A DNA stretch of 64,000 nt, from the NCBI RefSeq assembly GCF_003667315.2, contig NZ_RCTZ02000005.1, positions 1 to 64,000 on the forward strand, in the 5' to 3' direction. The notes beneath the pieces are model-generated. The model was not told the origin of the DNA, searched no databases, and saw only the letters and a program-made list of their open reading frames with translations. The number at the start of each line of letters is the position of its first letter. Position 1 is the stretch's first letter. This DNA comes from Tropicibacter alexandrii. Its GTDB lineage: Bacteria > Pseudomonadota > Alphaproteobacteria > Rhodobacterales > Rhodobacteraceae. Below, piece after piece: positions 54,068-63,087 of this stretch. The position numbers were made by a program, and so were the translations under genes.

Positions 54068-56627
54068 TCCAGAGCCAAACGCGCGGCAGGAAAACGTTGA
54101 CCTGACCAACTGCGACCGAGAGCCGATTCATATTCTCGGACATGTGCAGAGCTACGGCTGTCTGATCGCGCTCTCTGCCGACTGGATCATCACATATGCT
54201 TCGGAAAACTGCGCCGATCTGCTGGGCCTTGCCGCGCAAGACATTGTCGGGTCACGGTTTTCGGACGTGTTCTCTCGGGAAACCGTCCATCACCTCAGAT
54301 CGAAGATGCAGGTGCTGAGCTACCAAGCAGGTGCTGCACGCGTTTTTGGATACCCGGCTTTGGAGGACGAACGCCTTTTCGATATTTCCATCAGCCAAAG
54401 CGACCACAACATCATTTTCGAATTCGAACCGCGTGACGTCGCCGATCAGAAAGACCTTGATCGCTCCACCGTTCGGGCCTTGATCGAACGGGTCAAGCGG
54501 CACGATAAGGTCGAAGACATGGCGCGCGAGGCGGTGCGGGCCATCCGGCTCATGTCAGGCTTTGACCGGGTGATGGCCTATCGTTTCAACGAAGATGATA
54601 CGGGCACGGTCATTGCCGAAATCTGCCAGCCCGATCAGGACGCCTATCTGGGCCTTCGGTATCCTGCCAGTGATATTCCCAAACAGGCCCGCGCGCTGTA
54701 TCTTCGCAGCCCGCTTCGGATCATTGCGGACGTCAACGCCAAGACCTACCCCATCCATCCTTCGCTCGATCCCAATGGTCGGCCTCTGGACCTGTCGCTT
54801 GCGGTGACGCGCGCGGTCTCTCCGATCCATCTGGAATATCTTCGCAACATGGGCGTTGCAGCGTCGATGTCCGTATCGATCATTCGGAACGGGAAACTTT
54901 GGGGCCTTTTTGCGTGCCACCATCAGTCGCCCAGATATATCAGCTATGAATTGCGCAGTGAGATCGAGCTGTTCTCGGAGCTATTTAACTATCAGCTCGC
55001 GCAGGTGGAACTCACCACGGAATTGGCCGAAACAGACCGTGCGCGTTTGTTGCACGACAGGCTGATGGCGCAGCTTTCGGGCGGCGAATCCATGTTCGAC
55101 ACCTTCGAGGTTCTGTCCGAGAACATCCGGGAGGTTGTTCCCTTCGACGGTGCAGCGATCTTTACCGAGGGCGAGTATAAATCCACCGGTTCCGCCCCGA
55201 CCGAAGAAGAATTCCTGGGGCTGGCTCGGTTCTTGAACACGACCCCCTCCGGTCAGGTTTACCAAACCAACGCGCTGTCTTCTCGATACCCCAACGCCGA
55301 AGGATTTTCTGATCGCGTGGCGGGGATCATGGCGCTGCCCGTGTCGCGCACGCCGCGCGATTATTTTGTCTTGTTTCGGCGTGAGATTGCAGAATCCGTC
55401 AATTGGGCCGGTAATCCAGAGAAACCAGTCGAGCTTGGCCCGAACGGCGTGCGTTTGACACCAAGGAAAAGTTTCGACGCTTGGCGAGAGGTCGTGCGCG
55501 GCCAATCGGCACCGTGGCGCGTTGCGGAGCTGCGGGCGGCTGATGCGCTTCGCGTGACGCTGCTGGAAGTCGTGCTAAAAATGGCCGATGAACGCAACGC
55601 GGTGCGCAAACTGGCCCAGAACCAGCAGGAACTTCTCGTTGCGGAACTGAACCATCGGGTCCGCAACATTTTGAACCTGATCCGCGGCCTTGTCTCGCAA
55701 GGGCAGGAAGATGCGCGAAACTTGGATGAATACCGATCCGTCCTCGAAGACCGTATTTTCGCTCTGGCCCGTGCGCATGACCAGCTTACGCAGACCGAAT
55801 GGAGCTGGGTTTCGTTCCGCTCTCTCGTTGAAACCGAGATCAAAGCGTTTCTTACCTCCAAGGCCTCTCGCGTGCGCATCACCGGCGACGAGATAGACCT
55901 GTCGCCCACCGCTTTTTCCACGCTGGCTCTGGTGATTCATGAACTCGTGACCAACTCTGCCAAATATGGCGCGCTCAACGATTCATCGGGTCGCGTCAAC
56001 CTTGATGTGCGGTTGCAGCCTGACGGGATTGCGAAATTGGCATGGCGTGAAGAAAACGGACCGCCTGTTCAAGCTCCGAAGCGGCGCGGATTCGGGACGA
56101 CAATCATAGAACGGTCCATCCCATTCGAGCTGAAGGGGCAAGCGGACACCCGTTACCATGTCACGGGTTTCGAAGCGGATTTCGTACTGCCTTCGTTCCA
56201 CGTTCGACCCGCGTCGGAAACAAATCAATCAGTGCAGAGCGTGACATCGGTCGAGACGCCCGAGGTTCAGCTGCATGGGCATTGTCTGGTTGTCGAAGAC
56301 AACATGGTCATCGCGCTGGATGCGTCCGACATGCTCTCCGCTATGGGCGCGGAACACGTGCATACGGCAAGTTCAGTCGCGGACGGGTTGGCGATCCTTT
56401 CAAAGCGCACCATCTCTTTCGCCCTGCTTGACGTGAATCTGGGTGACGAAACGTCGATCCCGATCATCGAAAAATGCTTGGAATTGGGTATTCCGACTAT
56501 TTTGGCGACCGGGTACGGAGCAAGCGAGGATTTGCTGAGCCGGTTTCCAAAAACGCCGGTCCTCAATAAACCATACAACTCCGACAGTTTGTCTCGAATG
56601 GTGTCAACGACCTTTGGAGAAAGCTGA
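54060..56627 (+). CDS. Bacteriophytochrome HWE histidine kinase with C-terminal receiver
   Basis: The 855-residue photoreceptor has PAS (VDLTNCDREPIHILGHVQSY, with biliverdin-binding Cys18), GAF (DIP motif LRYPASDIPKQARALYL; VSPIHLEYLRNMGV; HHQSPRY) and PHY domains. The HWE-type kinase follows, with the H-box in VAELNHRVRNILNLIRGL, N-box VIHELVTNSAKYGALN and the WREENGPPV signature. The receiver at the end has LVVEDNMVIALD, the aspartate in ALLDVNLGDET and a lysine in VLNKPYN. Light would switch kinase output to its own receiver or to another protein. It is coupled to the heme oxygenase gene. Confidence 0.93.
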   Translation: MRDPEPNARQENVDLTNCDREPIHILGHVQSYGCLIALSADWIITYASENCADLLGLAAQDIVGSRFSDVFSRETVHHLRSKMQVLSYQAGAARVFGYPALEDERLFDISISQSDHNIIFEFEPRDVADQKDLDRSTVRALIERVKRHDKVEDMAREAVRAIRLMSGFDRVMAYRFNEDDTGTVIAEICQPDQDAYLGLRYPASDIPKQARALYLRSPLRIIADVNAKTYPIHPSLDPNGRPLDLSLAVTRAVSPIHLEYLRNMGVAASMSVSIIRNGKLWGLFACHHQSPRYISYELRSEIELFSELFNYQLAQVELTTELAETDRARLLHDRLMAQLSGGESMFDTFEVLSENIREVVPFDGAAIFTEGEYKSTGSAPTEEEFLGLARFLNTTPSGQVYQTNALSSRYPNAEGFSDRVAGIMALPVSRTPRDYFVLFRREIAESVNWAGNPEKPVELGPNGVRLTPRKSFDAWREVVRGQSAPWRVAELRAADALRVTLLEVVLKMADERNAVRKLAQNQQELLVAELNHRVRNILNLIRGLVSQGQEDARNLDEYRSVLEDRIFALARAHDQLTQTEWSWVSFRSLVETEIKAFLTSKASRVRITGDEIDLSPTAFSTLALVIHELVTNSAKYGALNDSSGRVNLDVRLQPDGIAKLAWREENGPPVQAPKRRGFGTTIIERSIPFELKGQADTRYHVTGFEADFVLPSFHVRPASETNQSVQSVTSVETPEVQLHGHCLVVEDNMVIALDASDMLSAMGAEHVHTASSVADGLAILSKRTISFALLDVNLGDETSIPIIEKCLELGIPTILATGYGASEDLLSRFPKTPVLNKPYNSDSLSRMVSTTFGES

Positions 56628-57030
56628 GAGTCGGAAATGTCCACTTGGCTGGTCGTTGCTCCTGATGTCTTTGAACGCGCTTGCCGAGGGCATAGGCAGC
56701 CAGAGCCGTGGTGCTAGGATTGTCGCGGCGTCCGCCCCGAAGTTGCGATTGTCGACAACGCAGCGAATTGCATTTTTGGCCGCGCTGTCGAGCTCGACGG
56801 TCCGAAAATGCAGTGCGATGCGTGAATGATCGCTGTCGTTGCGCTTCGGTGCCGTGTCGACATTTGCTTTGGACGTTAGGATTGGGCCGAGAGCGACGGA
56901 GATCTCGCCCAAGGCTGAGGTCTTGTTCGCCGCAGCGCCGCTTGACCGCTTCGAGCCCACATTGACCGATGCTGCAAACTGTAAGAAGGTCTGGTAGTTG
57001 GATTATGTAATAGTAAGCAAAGGCGAAAAA
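56628..57030. other. 403-bp region with no supported gene
   Basis: A mixed region between the phytochrome gene and a small accessory gene. Frames on both strands are open but show no recognised domain. It marks the transition into lower-GC accessory DNA. Confidence 0.4.
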
Positions 57031-57489
57031 ATGTCTGACAATTGGATATTGTTCGTTCCCAAAATGCCAGAGCATGTACCGCCGCCGGGAAATGCCAAGG
57101 CCGCTCTCGAAATCTTGGAAGAATTGATGCCCGATGCCGATGAAATCGAAATTATTCAGAATGAGCATGTCCAGTTTTTTGACTGTGGTGCGAATCTGGA
57201 AACGGTCACCTGTCCTCGATGCAGTGCTGATATCGACTTTGATTGGTGGGGCGAGACTATGTCCTCAGACCTTGATGAAGAGACAGGATTTCGACTTGAC
57301 GCCTATTCAATGCCTTGCTGTTCGACACCCGTCGCACTTAATGAACTGGTCTACGAGTTTCATCAGGCTTTCGGTCGCATTGCCTTGTGCGCTATGAATC
57401 CGAACATAGGGAAAGTATCGGATAATGCCGTAAGAAAGATCGAGTCAGCACTTGGTTGTGACATATCAGTCGTCTATCAACATTTTTGA
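57031..57489 (+). CDS. Orphan immunity-like protein with a Cys cluster
   Basis: This 152-residue cytoplasmic protein starts MSDNWILFVPKMPEHVPPPG. Cysteines lie in VTCPRCSADIDFDWWG (CPxC) and SMPCCSTPVALNELVYEF, a probable zinc ribbon. The tail region HQAFGRIALCAMNPNIGKV resembles a family of small proteins seen next to toxins, but no toxin gene is present. The base composition is more AT-rich than the core. Start 57031 follows AAAGGCG; TTG 56998 is an alternative. Its function is not established. Confidence 0.65.
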   Translation: MSDNWILFVPKMPEHVPPPGNAKAALEILEELMPDADEIEIIQNEHVQFFDCGANLETVTCPRCSADIDFDWWGETMSSDLDEETGFRLDAYSMPCCSTPVALNELVYEFHQAFGRIALCAMNPNIGKVSDNAVRKIESALGCDISVVYQHF

Positions 57490-57766
57490 GCCTTGCGCAC
57501 ATTGCCGACATTAGCGCACCCGCTGCGAATTGGCGCTTAGTACGCCTTGCCGACCGTCACCCATCGAGAATGCTGCGCGATGCACGAATGGCCGCATTGA
57601 TGACGGTGCGGTGCTGAATCAACGGTCGCTTCGAACGGCAAGGACTAGGCCGCTAGTGTCAGCCCTGCAATGTAGCGGGATAGGCGCACAATGAAGTCGG
57701 TTTCGGCTTTTGGCAGACACCCTGCCGCAAACCCTAAGACATCATTGGCAGAGAAGGAGGCAAACC

Positions 57767-58312
57767 ATGCTGGTTGGCTATGCTCGTACATCAACACTGG
57801 AACAGAAAGCCGGGCTTGAGGCCCAGATAGACGACCTGAAAGCCGCAGGCTGTGAACGGCTGTGGCAGGAACAAACCAGTTCCGTTTCACAAAGAGAGGG
57901 ACTGAGGCAGGCAATGGCATTTTGCCGGGAAGATGACATCTTTGTCGTGACCAAGCTGGATCGTCTGGCCCGGTCCGTCCGTCACCTAGGCGAGATCATC
58001 GAAGAGTTGGACGGCAAGGGCGTTGGCTTGCGCATCCTGAGCCTTGGGTTGGACACGACCACGGCAACGGTCAAGTTGATGCTGAACGTTCTGGGCTCGG
58101 TGGCGCAGTTTGAACGCGAGATGATGCTTGAGAGGCAGCGTGAGGGCATCCAGAAGGCCAAGGCTGACGGGAAGTACAAGGGACGGGCTCCGACTGCCCA
58201 GCGCCTCTCAGGGGAAGCACAGGCGCTCTTGAGGCAAGGTGTGAGCAAGCGGCAGATTGCCCGTGATCTGGGGATATCCGAAAGGTCCGTTCATCGGATC
58301 ACTTCAGCCTGA
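57767..58312 (+). CDS. Serine recombinase (resolvase/invertase family)
   Basis: The 181-residue enzyme has the catalytic serine in LVGYARTSTLEQKAGLEAQ, arginines in TKLDRLARSVRHL, and MMLERQREGIQKAKADGKYKG leading to a C-terminal helix-turn-helix (SKRQIARDLGISERSVHRI). It resembles Tn3/Hin-type small serine recombinases. GAAGGAGG precedes the ATG. A weak inverted pair (GTGTCAGCC at about 57656 and GGCAGACAC at 57712) upstream could be a target but is not convincing. It is the first of two serine recombinases in this island. Confidence 0.92.
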   Translation: MLVGYARTSTLEQKAGLEAQIDDLKAAGCERLWQEQTSSVSQREGLRQAMAFCREDDIFVVTKLDRLARSVRHLGEIIEELDGKGVGLRILSLGLDTTTATVKLMLNVLGSVAQFEREMMLERQREGIQKAKADGKYKGRAPTAQRLSGEAQALLRQGVSKRQIARDLGISERSVHRITSA

Positions 58313-58675
58313 AAAGACGTGTGGTTTGGGCGACGAGACTGGTTCGGCGAACCACAGGTATGCAAAACTATTGTGATAAAAGGGTATGGTGACAAATTTC
58401 GCCGCCACGCGCCTCTGTTTAAAATCAGATGCTTGTATGGCGTTGAAATTTTATGGCGGAGAGACAGGGATACGACTTCAATTTCATAAATCCTATATTT
58501 CTCAGTGGCTTACTGTCTACATGTGGTACATTTTCGCCGATGGTTCAAGACGTACTACATATTGAGCTCTTCAACTATCGACCCGCTGACCACAATCAAG
58601 CGATGTGGCTTCGTGGCTCAGGGTTGCGGTTGACGGGGAGTTATTGCCGAAAGCGACAGTTCAATCTCGCTCACT
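58313..58675. other. 363-bp AT-rich region with no supported gene
   Basis: This lies between the recombinase and the unknown gene on the opposite strand. A 79-codon open frame at 58453-58692 has no homology signal and overlaps the neighbour. The base composition is unlike the chromosome core. Confidence 0.4.
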
Positions 58676-59569
58676 TCAACTTGGTCTCTTGATCGGTGCC
58701 GTGACCTCATCAGGGTAACCGGCTGCGGCTTGCTGTAACGCATGGGGCGGCAATTTTGACCTTGCCAGTTCCAAGTATTCATCCAGCGATCCAATGCTCG
58801 GACCAAGTATCCTGAAGACATGCAGGAAGGGATCGTAGGTCACCTTCGAAGCGAGGTAGATGGCCCACCAGTTGAGTGTGAAGAATGAACTTGTTATCTC
58901 CCTTGCTGCCCCCGCAGCATCGAGGCCCTCATAAACATATCCTTTGTCGAATGGGTTGTAAGTACCCCCCACCTCAGATGGTGCTTTACTCACAAAGTGA
59001 AACAGTCTGCCGTGCTGCCAGTGGGTCGGCACATGCGCGTATGTCCACGAAACGATGAGTTTGAAGCGATCGAGTTTGCAGCTGAGTTGTCGGGTCGGTG
59101 TATCGAATGGGAGTGCGGCGTCCAGTTCAGCAGGAGCGACAGCGACATTGTATATGAGCGATTTTTCGAGTGGGTTTAGCCGCCCTAGGCTCCTTACGGC
59201 GTCCTTGGCTCCGGGGTGGCAGTTATACTTGATTGCGCCCAAGTTCACGGCCAGACGGGAGTAGATAGGTTGAACGCCGCCGTTCTTCAGTGGCCAAGAG
59301 TTGAGTATCGAGTGAACCTCCTTGCCGCCGTCCAGCGTCAGGGTCTGCTTGATGGTCGCGAGGTCTGCTTTCGGGCTGGGATGTATTGAATATCGTTGTT
59401 CTTTTACTCCAGCGCCCGAGATACTGCTGATTTCACCTACGTCAGTCACTGTGTCGCCGTGGGCCATGACCAGAAGTATGGTTCCGTCCTTCGTGCACCG
59501 TGCTTTGAAGAGTTGTTTTGGTTTGTCGTCGACCCTGACGGAGAACCTCGTGAATGGCTTTTTTGTCAT
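58676..59569 (-). CDS. Hypothetical accessory protein
   Basis: The product has 297 residues, starts MTKKPFTRFSVRVDDKPKQL and contains one long, mostly soluble, beta-rich sequence. Segments such as CTKDGTILLVMAHGDTVTD and YSIHPSPKAD show no family I recognise. A hydrophobic stretch near FFTLNWWAIYLASKVTYDPF is too polar to be a sure membrane helix. It lies between two serine recombinases and is likely part of a mobile island. Its function is unknown. Confidence 0.65.
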   Translation of the reverse strand: MTKKPFTRFSVRVDDKPKQLFKARCTKDGTILLVMAHGDTVTDVGEISSISGAGVKEQRYSIHPSPKADLATIKQTLTLDGGKEVHSILNSWPLKNGGVQPIYSRLAVNLGAIKYNCHPGAKDAVRSLGRLNPLEKSLIYNVAVAPAELDAALPFDTPTRQLSCKLDRFKLIVSWTYAHVPTHWQHGRLFHFVSKAPSEVGGTYNPFDKGYVYEGLDAAGAAREITSSFFTLNWWAIYLASKVTYDPFLHVFRILGPSIGSLDEYLELARSKLPPHALQQAAAGYPDEVTAPIKRPS

Positions 59570-59787
59570 GGCATTTCGTCTCCCCGTCAGAACGGTTCAC
59601 CAGCAGGAGTTTCACTCGTTTTCGGTCTGGGGCTGAGACTACAGTCTCAATGCCTGCCTAACGATGTCGCCCCGATGGGCTACCTAGACTCGAATGCAAA
59701 GGAAGGGGCCAACACAAGCCAACCGTGGGCTTGTTTCAGGCTTGTAAGAATGAGCATGAGCCGATGGGTTGGGTTCTATCGGCAGGA

Positions 59788-60423
59788 CTACGCTCCCCAC
59801 CGCTCCAGAGCTGCCTCAGCCGCCACGGGGTCGTCCTTGATCCTCAGCACGGTCTGACGGGAGAGGCCAGTGGCCTTGGCTATGGTCGTGGTCCCGGCTC
59901 CCTGTGCGGCCATCGTCTGCACTTGGGAGAGCGTGTCACGGTCGTAGCTCGGTTTCTTGCCCCGGTACTTCCCGGTGATGCCCTTGGCTGCCTCTATGCC
60001 CGCCTTCTGGGCCTCTTTCGTGGCCTCAGCTTGTGCCTGTGCCGTCGCTGCCATGAAGGCAATGAGAGCGTCTCTCACGGCCTCCTGCATGGGGTCCGTC
60101 GTGGCCCCGTTGAAGGTCATGTTGTTGATCACCGTGCGGATCACGACGCCCCGGCGCATGAATTCGCGGATCGTGTCGGTCACGTCTTGGTAGTTGCGCC
60201 CCAGCCGGTCCACCCAGCGGACCACCAGCACGTCGCCTTTCCGCAGCTTATCGAAGAGCCGCTTGCCCTCGGGGCGTTCCCTCAGGACGGTGCTGACGCC
60301 TGAGACCCCGTGGTCTGCGACCACCTCGTCCAGCTTGAACCCCGCTTTCTCAGCTTGGGTCTTCTGGTGTGCCAAGGTCTGGTCGGTCGTGCTGACGCGG
60401 GCGTAGAGTATGGTCTGGGGCAT
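59788..60423 (-). CDS. Serine recombinase (Tn3-type resolvase)
   Basis: The 211-residue enzyme has the catalytic serine in TILYARVSTTDQTLAHQKTQ, LVVRWVDRLGRNYQDVTDTI with its arginines, the E-helix MEAVRDALIAFMAATAQAQA-like region and a C-terminal helix-turn-helix (GAGTTTIAKATGLSRQTVLRI). Upstream of its start is a res-like array of TGTCCG motifs (60436-60548). It should resolve cointegrates or excise DNA between two res sites. No transposase is present beside it, so it may be a remnant of a Tn3-family element. Confidence 0.93.
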   Translation of the reverse strand: MPQTILYARVSTTDQTLAHQKTQAEKAGFKLDEVVADHGVSGVSTVLRERPEGKRLFDKLRKGDVLVVRWVDRLGRNYQDVTDTIREFMRRGVVIRTVINNMTFNGATTDPMQEAVRDALIAFMAATAQAQAEATKEAQKAGIEAAKGITGKYRGKKPSYDRDTLSQVQTMAAQGAGTTTIAKATGLSRQTVLRIKDDPVAAEAALERWGA

Positions 60424-60435
60424 GGTGCTTCCTGT

Positions 60436-60548
60436 TGTCCGATTGGGTTGTGTCCGTTGATATTTATGTCCGATGATGGAAGTCAACCCTTGCGGACACC
60501 CTTTCCGAGTCAATCTGATATGTCCGTTAACCCATACCCCAGCGGACA
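60436..60548. promoter_or_regulatory. Probable res recombination site with TGTCCG motifs
   Basis: Six copies of TGTCCG or its complement CGGACA occur at 60436, 60451, 60467, 60493 (inverted), 60521 and 60543 (inverted). The Tn3/gamma-delta half-site starts TGTCYGATA. The outer pair 60521-60548 spans exactly 28 bp, the length of a Tn3 res site I, and 60467-60498 spans 32 bp. The resolvase start at 60423 is closest to the motifs with site III character, as in Tn3. Confidence 0.75.
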
Positions 60549-61103
60549 AAAGTGAAGAGGCAGGCTGACGAGGTGACAATACCGGGTTGCAGCTTCGGGT
60601 TACCGCTGCTACGCCTAGAGGCAAGGCCACCAATGCAAAGTCGCATAGATCACAAGGCCTTGCGTGAACCTCGACAAGGATACACGCATGTACATCTACA
60701 TCCCCTTCCTCGGCAGTCTCTACGTCCAACGCCTGTCAGCGGCCTTTGCCAATCGCCCTTGCTTCGTTGAGCGGGTAGACCCCGGTGACGGTGGTAGGGA
60801 GTACAACTTGGTGGCCCGACGCTGGGACATTCTGCTGGCCTCTGCGGGCGCTCACAGGGCTGAGCTTAGAAGGGCTCAGTTGCAGATAGGGGAATCCTGC
60901 GCTAAGGAGATTCAGTGCCGCTGTTCCACTTGAACTTGCAGGATTATGCGTCCCGTAAGCCTTTGATCTGCCTGACAGCGTTTTTGGCCAAAGCAACCAG
61001 TAGTTCAGTGGGGACAGCGAAGGTCGGCTATGCGGACTTTGCTGCCATAGCGACGATGAGTTAGCTTGCCGCGACGTGGCACTTTAGTGAATCGAGAGGG
61101 TTG
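60549..61103. other. 555-bp region with a repeat arm and no supported gene
   Basis: Between the res site and the SUKH gene there is only a 31-bp repeat arm at 60877-60907. An open frame from 60664 to 60933 ends inside that arm and is probably not a gene. Confidence 0.45.
60877..60907 (+). repeat. Inverted-repeat arm A flanking the SUKH gene
   Basis: A 31-base arm from CAGTTGCAGATAGGGG to CCTGCGCTAAGG matches, in reverse orientation, 61567-61600. The only difference is a 3-base insertion in the other copy. Together they flank the SUKH gene by about 200 bases on the left and 56 on the right. Confidence 0.7.
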
Positions 61104-61511
61104 ATGCTGGAAGACAAAGACTGGCAAATCGAAGCGGGTGCTACGGAAAGTGAAATTGCGGGTCTGATTGCTGCCTCCGCACATCCCCTGCCTGCTGACT
61201 ATCTATCCTACCTGAACTTTAGTAACGGCGGCGAAGGCCCACTATCGATTGATCCACAATGGCTAGTTTTGGATAATACAGCATTGGTAGCACATTTCTT
61301 GCGCGAAGGCACCTTTGCCGAATTCTTCCCCGGCCTTGTGGTGATCGGAAGCAACGGCGCGGGAGAGGCTATCGCATTTGATTTTCGACAAGGCGTGGCA
61401 AAAGGGGTTGTCTGCTTTGACATGACAAACATTGATTCGACCGAAAGTATTCGACATCTCGCAGCCTCATTTACCGAACTGATGTCTCTTGTGACCTCGC
61501 GAGGGGCATGA
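61104..61511 (+). CDS. SMI1/KNR4 (SUKH) family protein, orphan immunity candidate
   Basis: A 135-residue protein with the SUKH-fold pattern: LEDKDWQIEAGATESEIAGL at the start, HPLPADYLSYLNFSNGGEGP where the family has the conserved PxxYxxFL...NGG, and FFPGLVVIGSNGAGEAIAFD. SUKH proteins often neutralise toxins of contact-dependent or secreted systems, but no toxin gene lies here. GAGAGGG precedes ATG 61104. It is flanked by inverted repeats and followed by a stem-loop. Confidence 0.85.
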   Translation: MLEDKDWQIEAGATESEIAGLIAASAHPLPADYLSYLNFSNGGEGPLSIDPQWLVLDNTALVAHFLREGTFAEFFPGLVVIGSNGAGEAIAFDFRQGVAKGVVCFDMTNIDSTESIRHLAASFTELMSLVTSRGA

Positions 61512-61857
61512 TCCTCCGCTAAGGGCTCACTGCGGTCATTTTCCGCACCGCAGAACCGTGGCGCTACCTTAGCGCAGGATTCCGCCCCTATCTGCAACTG
61601 ACCCCTAGAAGGGTCGCCTCGTGGCCTCTCGACATGGACAACTGAGGCCCCCACACAGCCTTCGCTGGGGCCTGCTGTGGCCTCAGCTCTGGTCGGCACT
61701 GGCAACACCCGGCAGCGCAAAGACGGGCCTTCCTTGCAGCTCTGTGAAGCTGTGTCACCTATGCTCCCCGGCCCCCTGACATGCAGAGGGGGGAAACAGA
61801 AGCGCTCGACCTATATGGTAAGCCGCTCAGATATTTGCGCCGTGAAAATGGCCGGGT
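61512..61857. other. 346-bp region with repeat arm and stem-loop
   Basis: This holds repeat arm B (61567-61600) and an imperfect stem-loop starting TGAGGCC (61643) and ending GGCCTCA (61685). No gene is supported. Confidence 0.5.
61567..61600 (-). repeat. Inverted-repeat arm B flanking the SUKH gene
   Basis: The reverse complement reads CAGTTGCAGATAGGGG, then CGG, then AATCCTGCGCTAAGG. It pairs with arm A at 60877-60907. It may be a dispersed repeat copied in both orientations rather than a transposon end. Confidence 0.7.
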
Positions 61858-62658
61858 CTAGAAGGGCCACTCGATGTCTTCGTCTTCGTCCAGCAAATCG
61901 CCTTCGATGTCGTCGGTCTGCATCCAGTCGAAAACCATGCGGCTGTCCTTGCCCAAGCGACGGATCAGGACACGACCAATCGCTCTGGGGTAGCGGTGCT
62001 TGGCCTTGGTCAGCGCGTTGCCGATCTCCGCGTCGAGTGCGTCGGCTGCCGCTTGCGTGCGGGCATCGTCGTCTTCGTCCGTGTCGAACTGCGCATCAAT
62101 GTCACGCACGGCCCACTGGGCCAAGTGCCACTCCTTCGGAAAGCCCGATTGCATCTCGGTCAGCAGCTTGCGTGTCCGCCTCATGACGGCGATCTGGCTC
62201 TTGCTCACGCCGGATGCCTTGGCGGTATCGTCCTTCGAGTATGTGTAGCCCTTCTCTTCGTCCCAGAAACACACCAGCCACCACGCCGTGTCCGCTCTCT
62301 CCTTCGCCGTCAGCGGAAGGTTGGCCTTGGTGTTGCTATAGCTGGCCTGCAATCTCGCGCTTTCCAAGGTGCCTTCGAAGACGCGCACAGTCAGCAGTTT
62401 CTTGTACTTGCGGGCCTTGTAGGCGTAGTAGCGGTGGTGTCCTTCGATGATGTAGGTCTTCCCATCTTCCGGGTGCTGCCAGACCAACATTGGGTCCAGT
62501 TCTACGCCGCGTTTGATGCGTTCGGCCAAGTCTTGGACGTGGTGGTCCACGATGCCGCCTGTGCGCTTTGGCAGGAAATTGTCGGGATCAAGACGCAGGT
62601 CGCGCAACGCGATGGTCGTTTTCTTGGGTCTTCTCGGTCTAGCCTGTTGATTTCTCAT
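61858..62658 (-). CDS. ParB-like N-terminal domain protein
   Basis: The 266-residue protein has a ParB/Srx-like N-terminal domain: the strand IALRDLRLDPDNFLPK, then ERIKRGVELDPMLVWQ, and the motif TYIIEGHHRYYAYKARKY (GHHRYYA; the family has GxRRxxA). A helix-turn-helix-like region (YSKDDTAKASGVSKSQIAVM) follows, and the C-terminus is very acidic. It could bind DNA or be a nuclease-related regulator; a parA gene is absent. Start 62658 follows AAGGAT. It is in the island, minus strand. Confidence 0.82.
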   Translation of the reverse strand: MRNQQARPRRPKKTTIALRDLRLDPDNFLPKRTGGIVDHHVQDLAERIKRGVELDPMLVWQHPEDGKTYIIEGHHRYYAYKARKYKKLLTVRVFEGTLESARLQASYSNTKANLPLTAKERADTAWWLVCFWDEEKGYTYSKDDTAKASGVSKSQIAVMRRTRKLLTEMQSGFPKEWHLAQWAVRDIDAQFDTDEDDDARTQAAADALDAEIGNALTKAKHRYPRAIGRVLIRRLGKDSRMVFDWMQTDDIEGDLLDEDEDIEWPF

Positions 62659-62922
62659 GCGGATATCCTTCGTAACGATGTTGATGGGGCCTCTGGCAGC
62701 GCCGCACACGGCTGTACAGAATGCACCCTCTAAGGCTGCACCCTTGGGGTTGCCTTCGCGACCCGCTGTGGCTGTGGTCGTTGATGGTCGTTTTGCCCGT
62801 GGCGGCTAGGCTCATGGGAAAACCAAGGCCAGCCTAAGCCCTCTGTAGCGTTCCTGCCTTGGGCCTGCTGAAGGCGATCATGGGCAATGCACCAGCTTGC
62901 CCTGAGCTGAGCTGTGGCAACA

Positions 62923-62952
62923 CCGACCACGTCGCGTCCACCACGACTGGCA
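62923..62952 (+). repeat. Direct repeat copy 1, upstream of the ParB-like gene
   Basis: It shares with 63058-63087 a block starting CCGACCACGTCGCG and ending CACGACTG-CA, with three mismatches by eye. The two copies are 135 bp apart. Confidence 0.65.
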
Positions 62953-63057
62953 GGCAGGCCCTAGGTCCAGCTATGGGCATGCTTCAGGTCAAGCCCGTAG
63001 GCTTTCATTGACCCTATGGAGGAAAGCATTGGGCGGCTGAGGCCCAGCCACGTCACT

Positions 63058-63087
63058 CCGACCACGTCGCGCCCATCACGACTGACA
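63058..63087 (+). repeat. Direct repeat copy 2, upstream of the ParB-like gene
   Basis: This is the partner of 62923-62952, at the same orientation and 135 bp away. It may be an iteron-like binding site or a product of slippage. Confidence 0.65.

Noticed and set aside
57656-57722. Inverted pair GTGTCAGCC/GGCAGACAC upstream of the first serine recombinase
   Set aside because: It is only partly matching and widely spaced; not enough to call a recombination site.
58453-58692. 79-codon frame in an AT-rich gap
   Set aside because: It has no homology signal or convincing start and runs into the neighbouring gene on the other strand.
60664-60933. Possible 89-residue small gene
   Set aside because: It has no family and its 3' part is made of repeat arm A, so it is probably chance.
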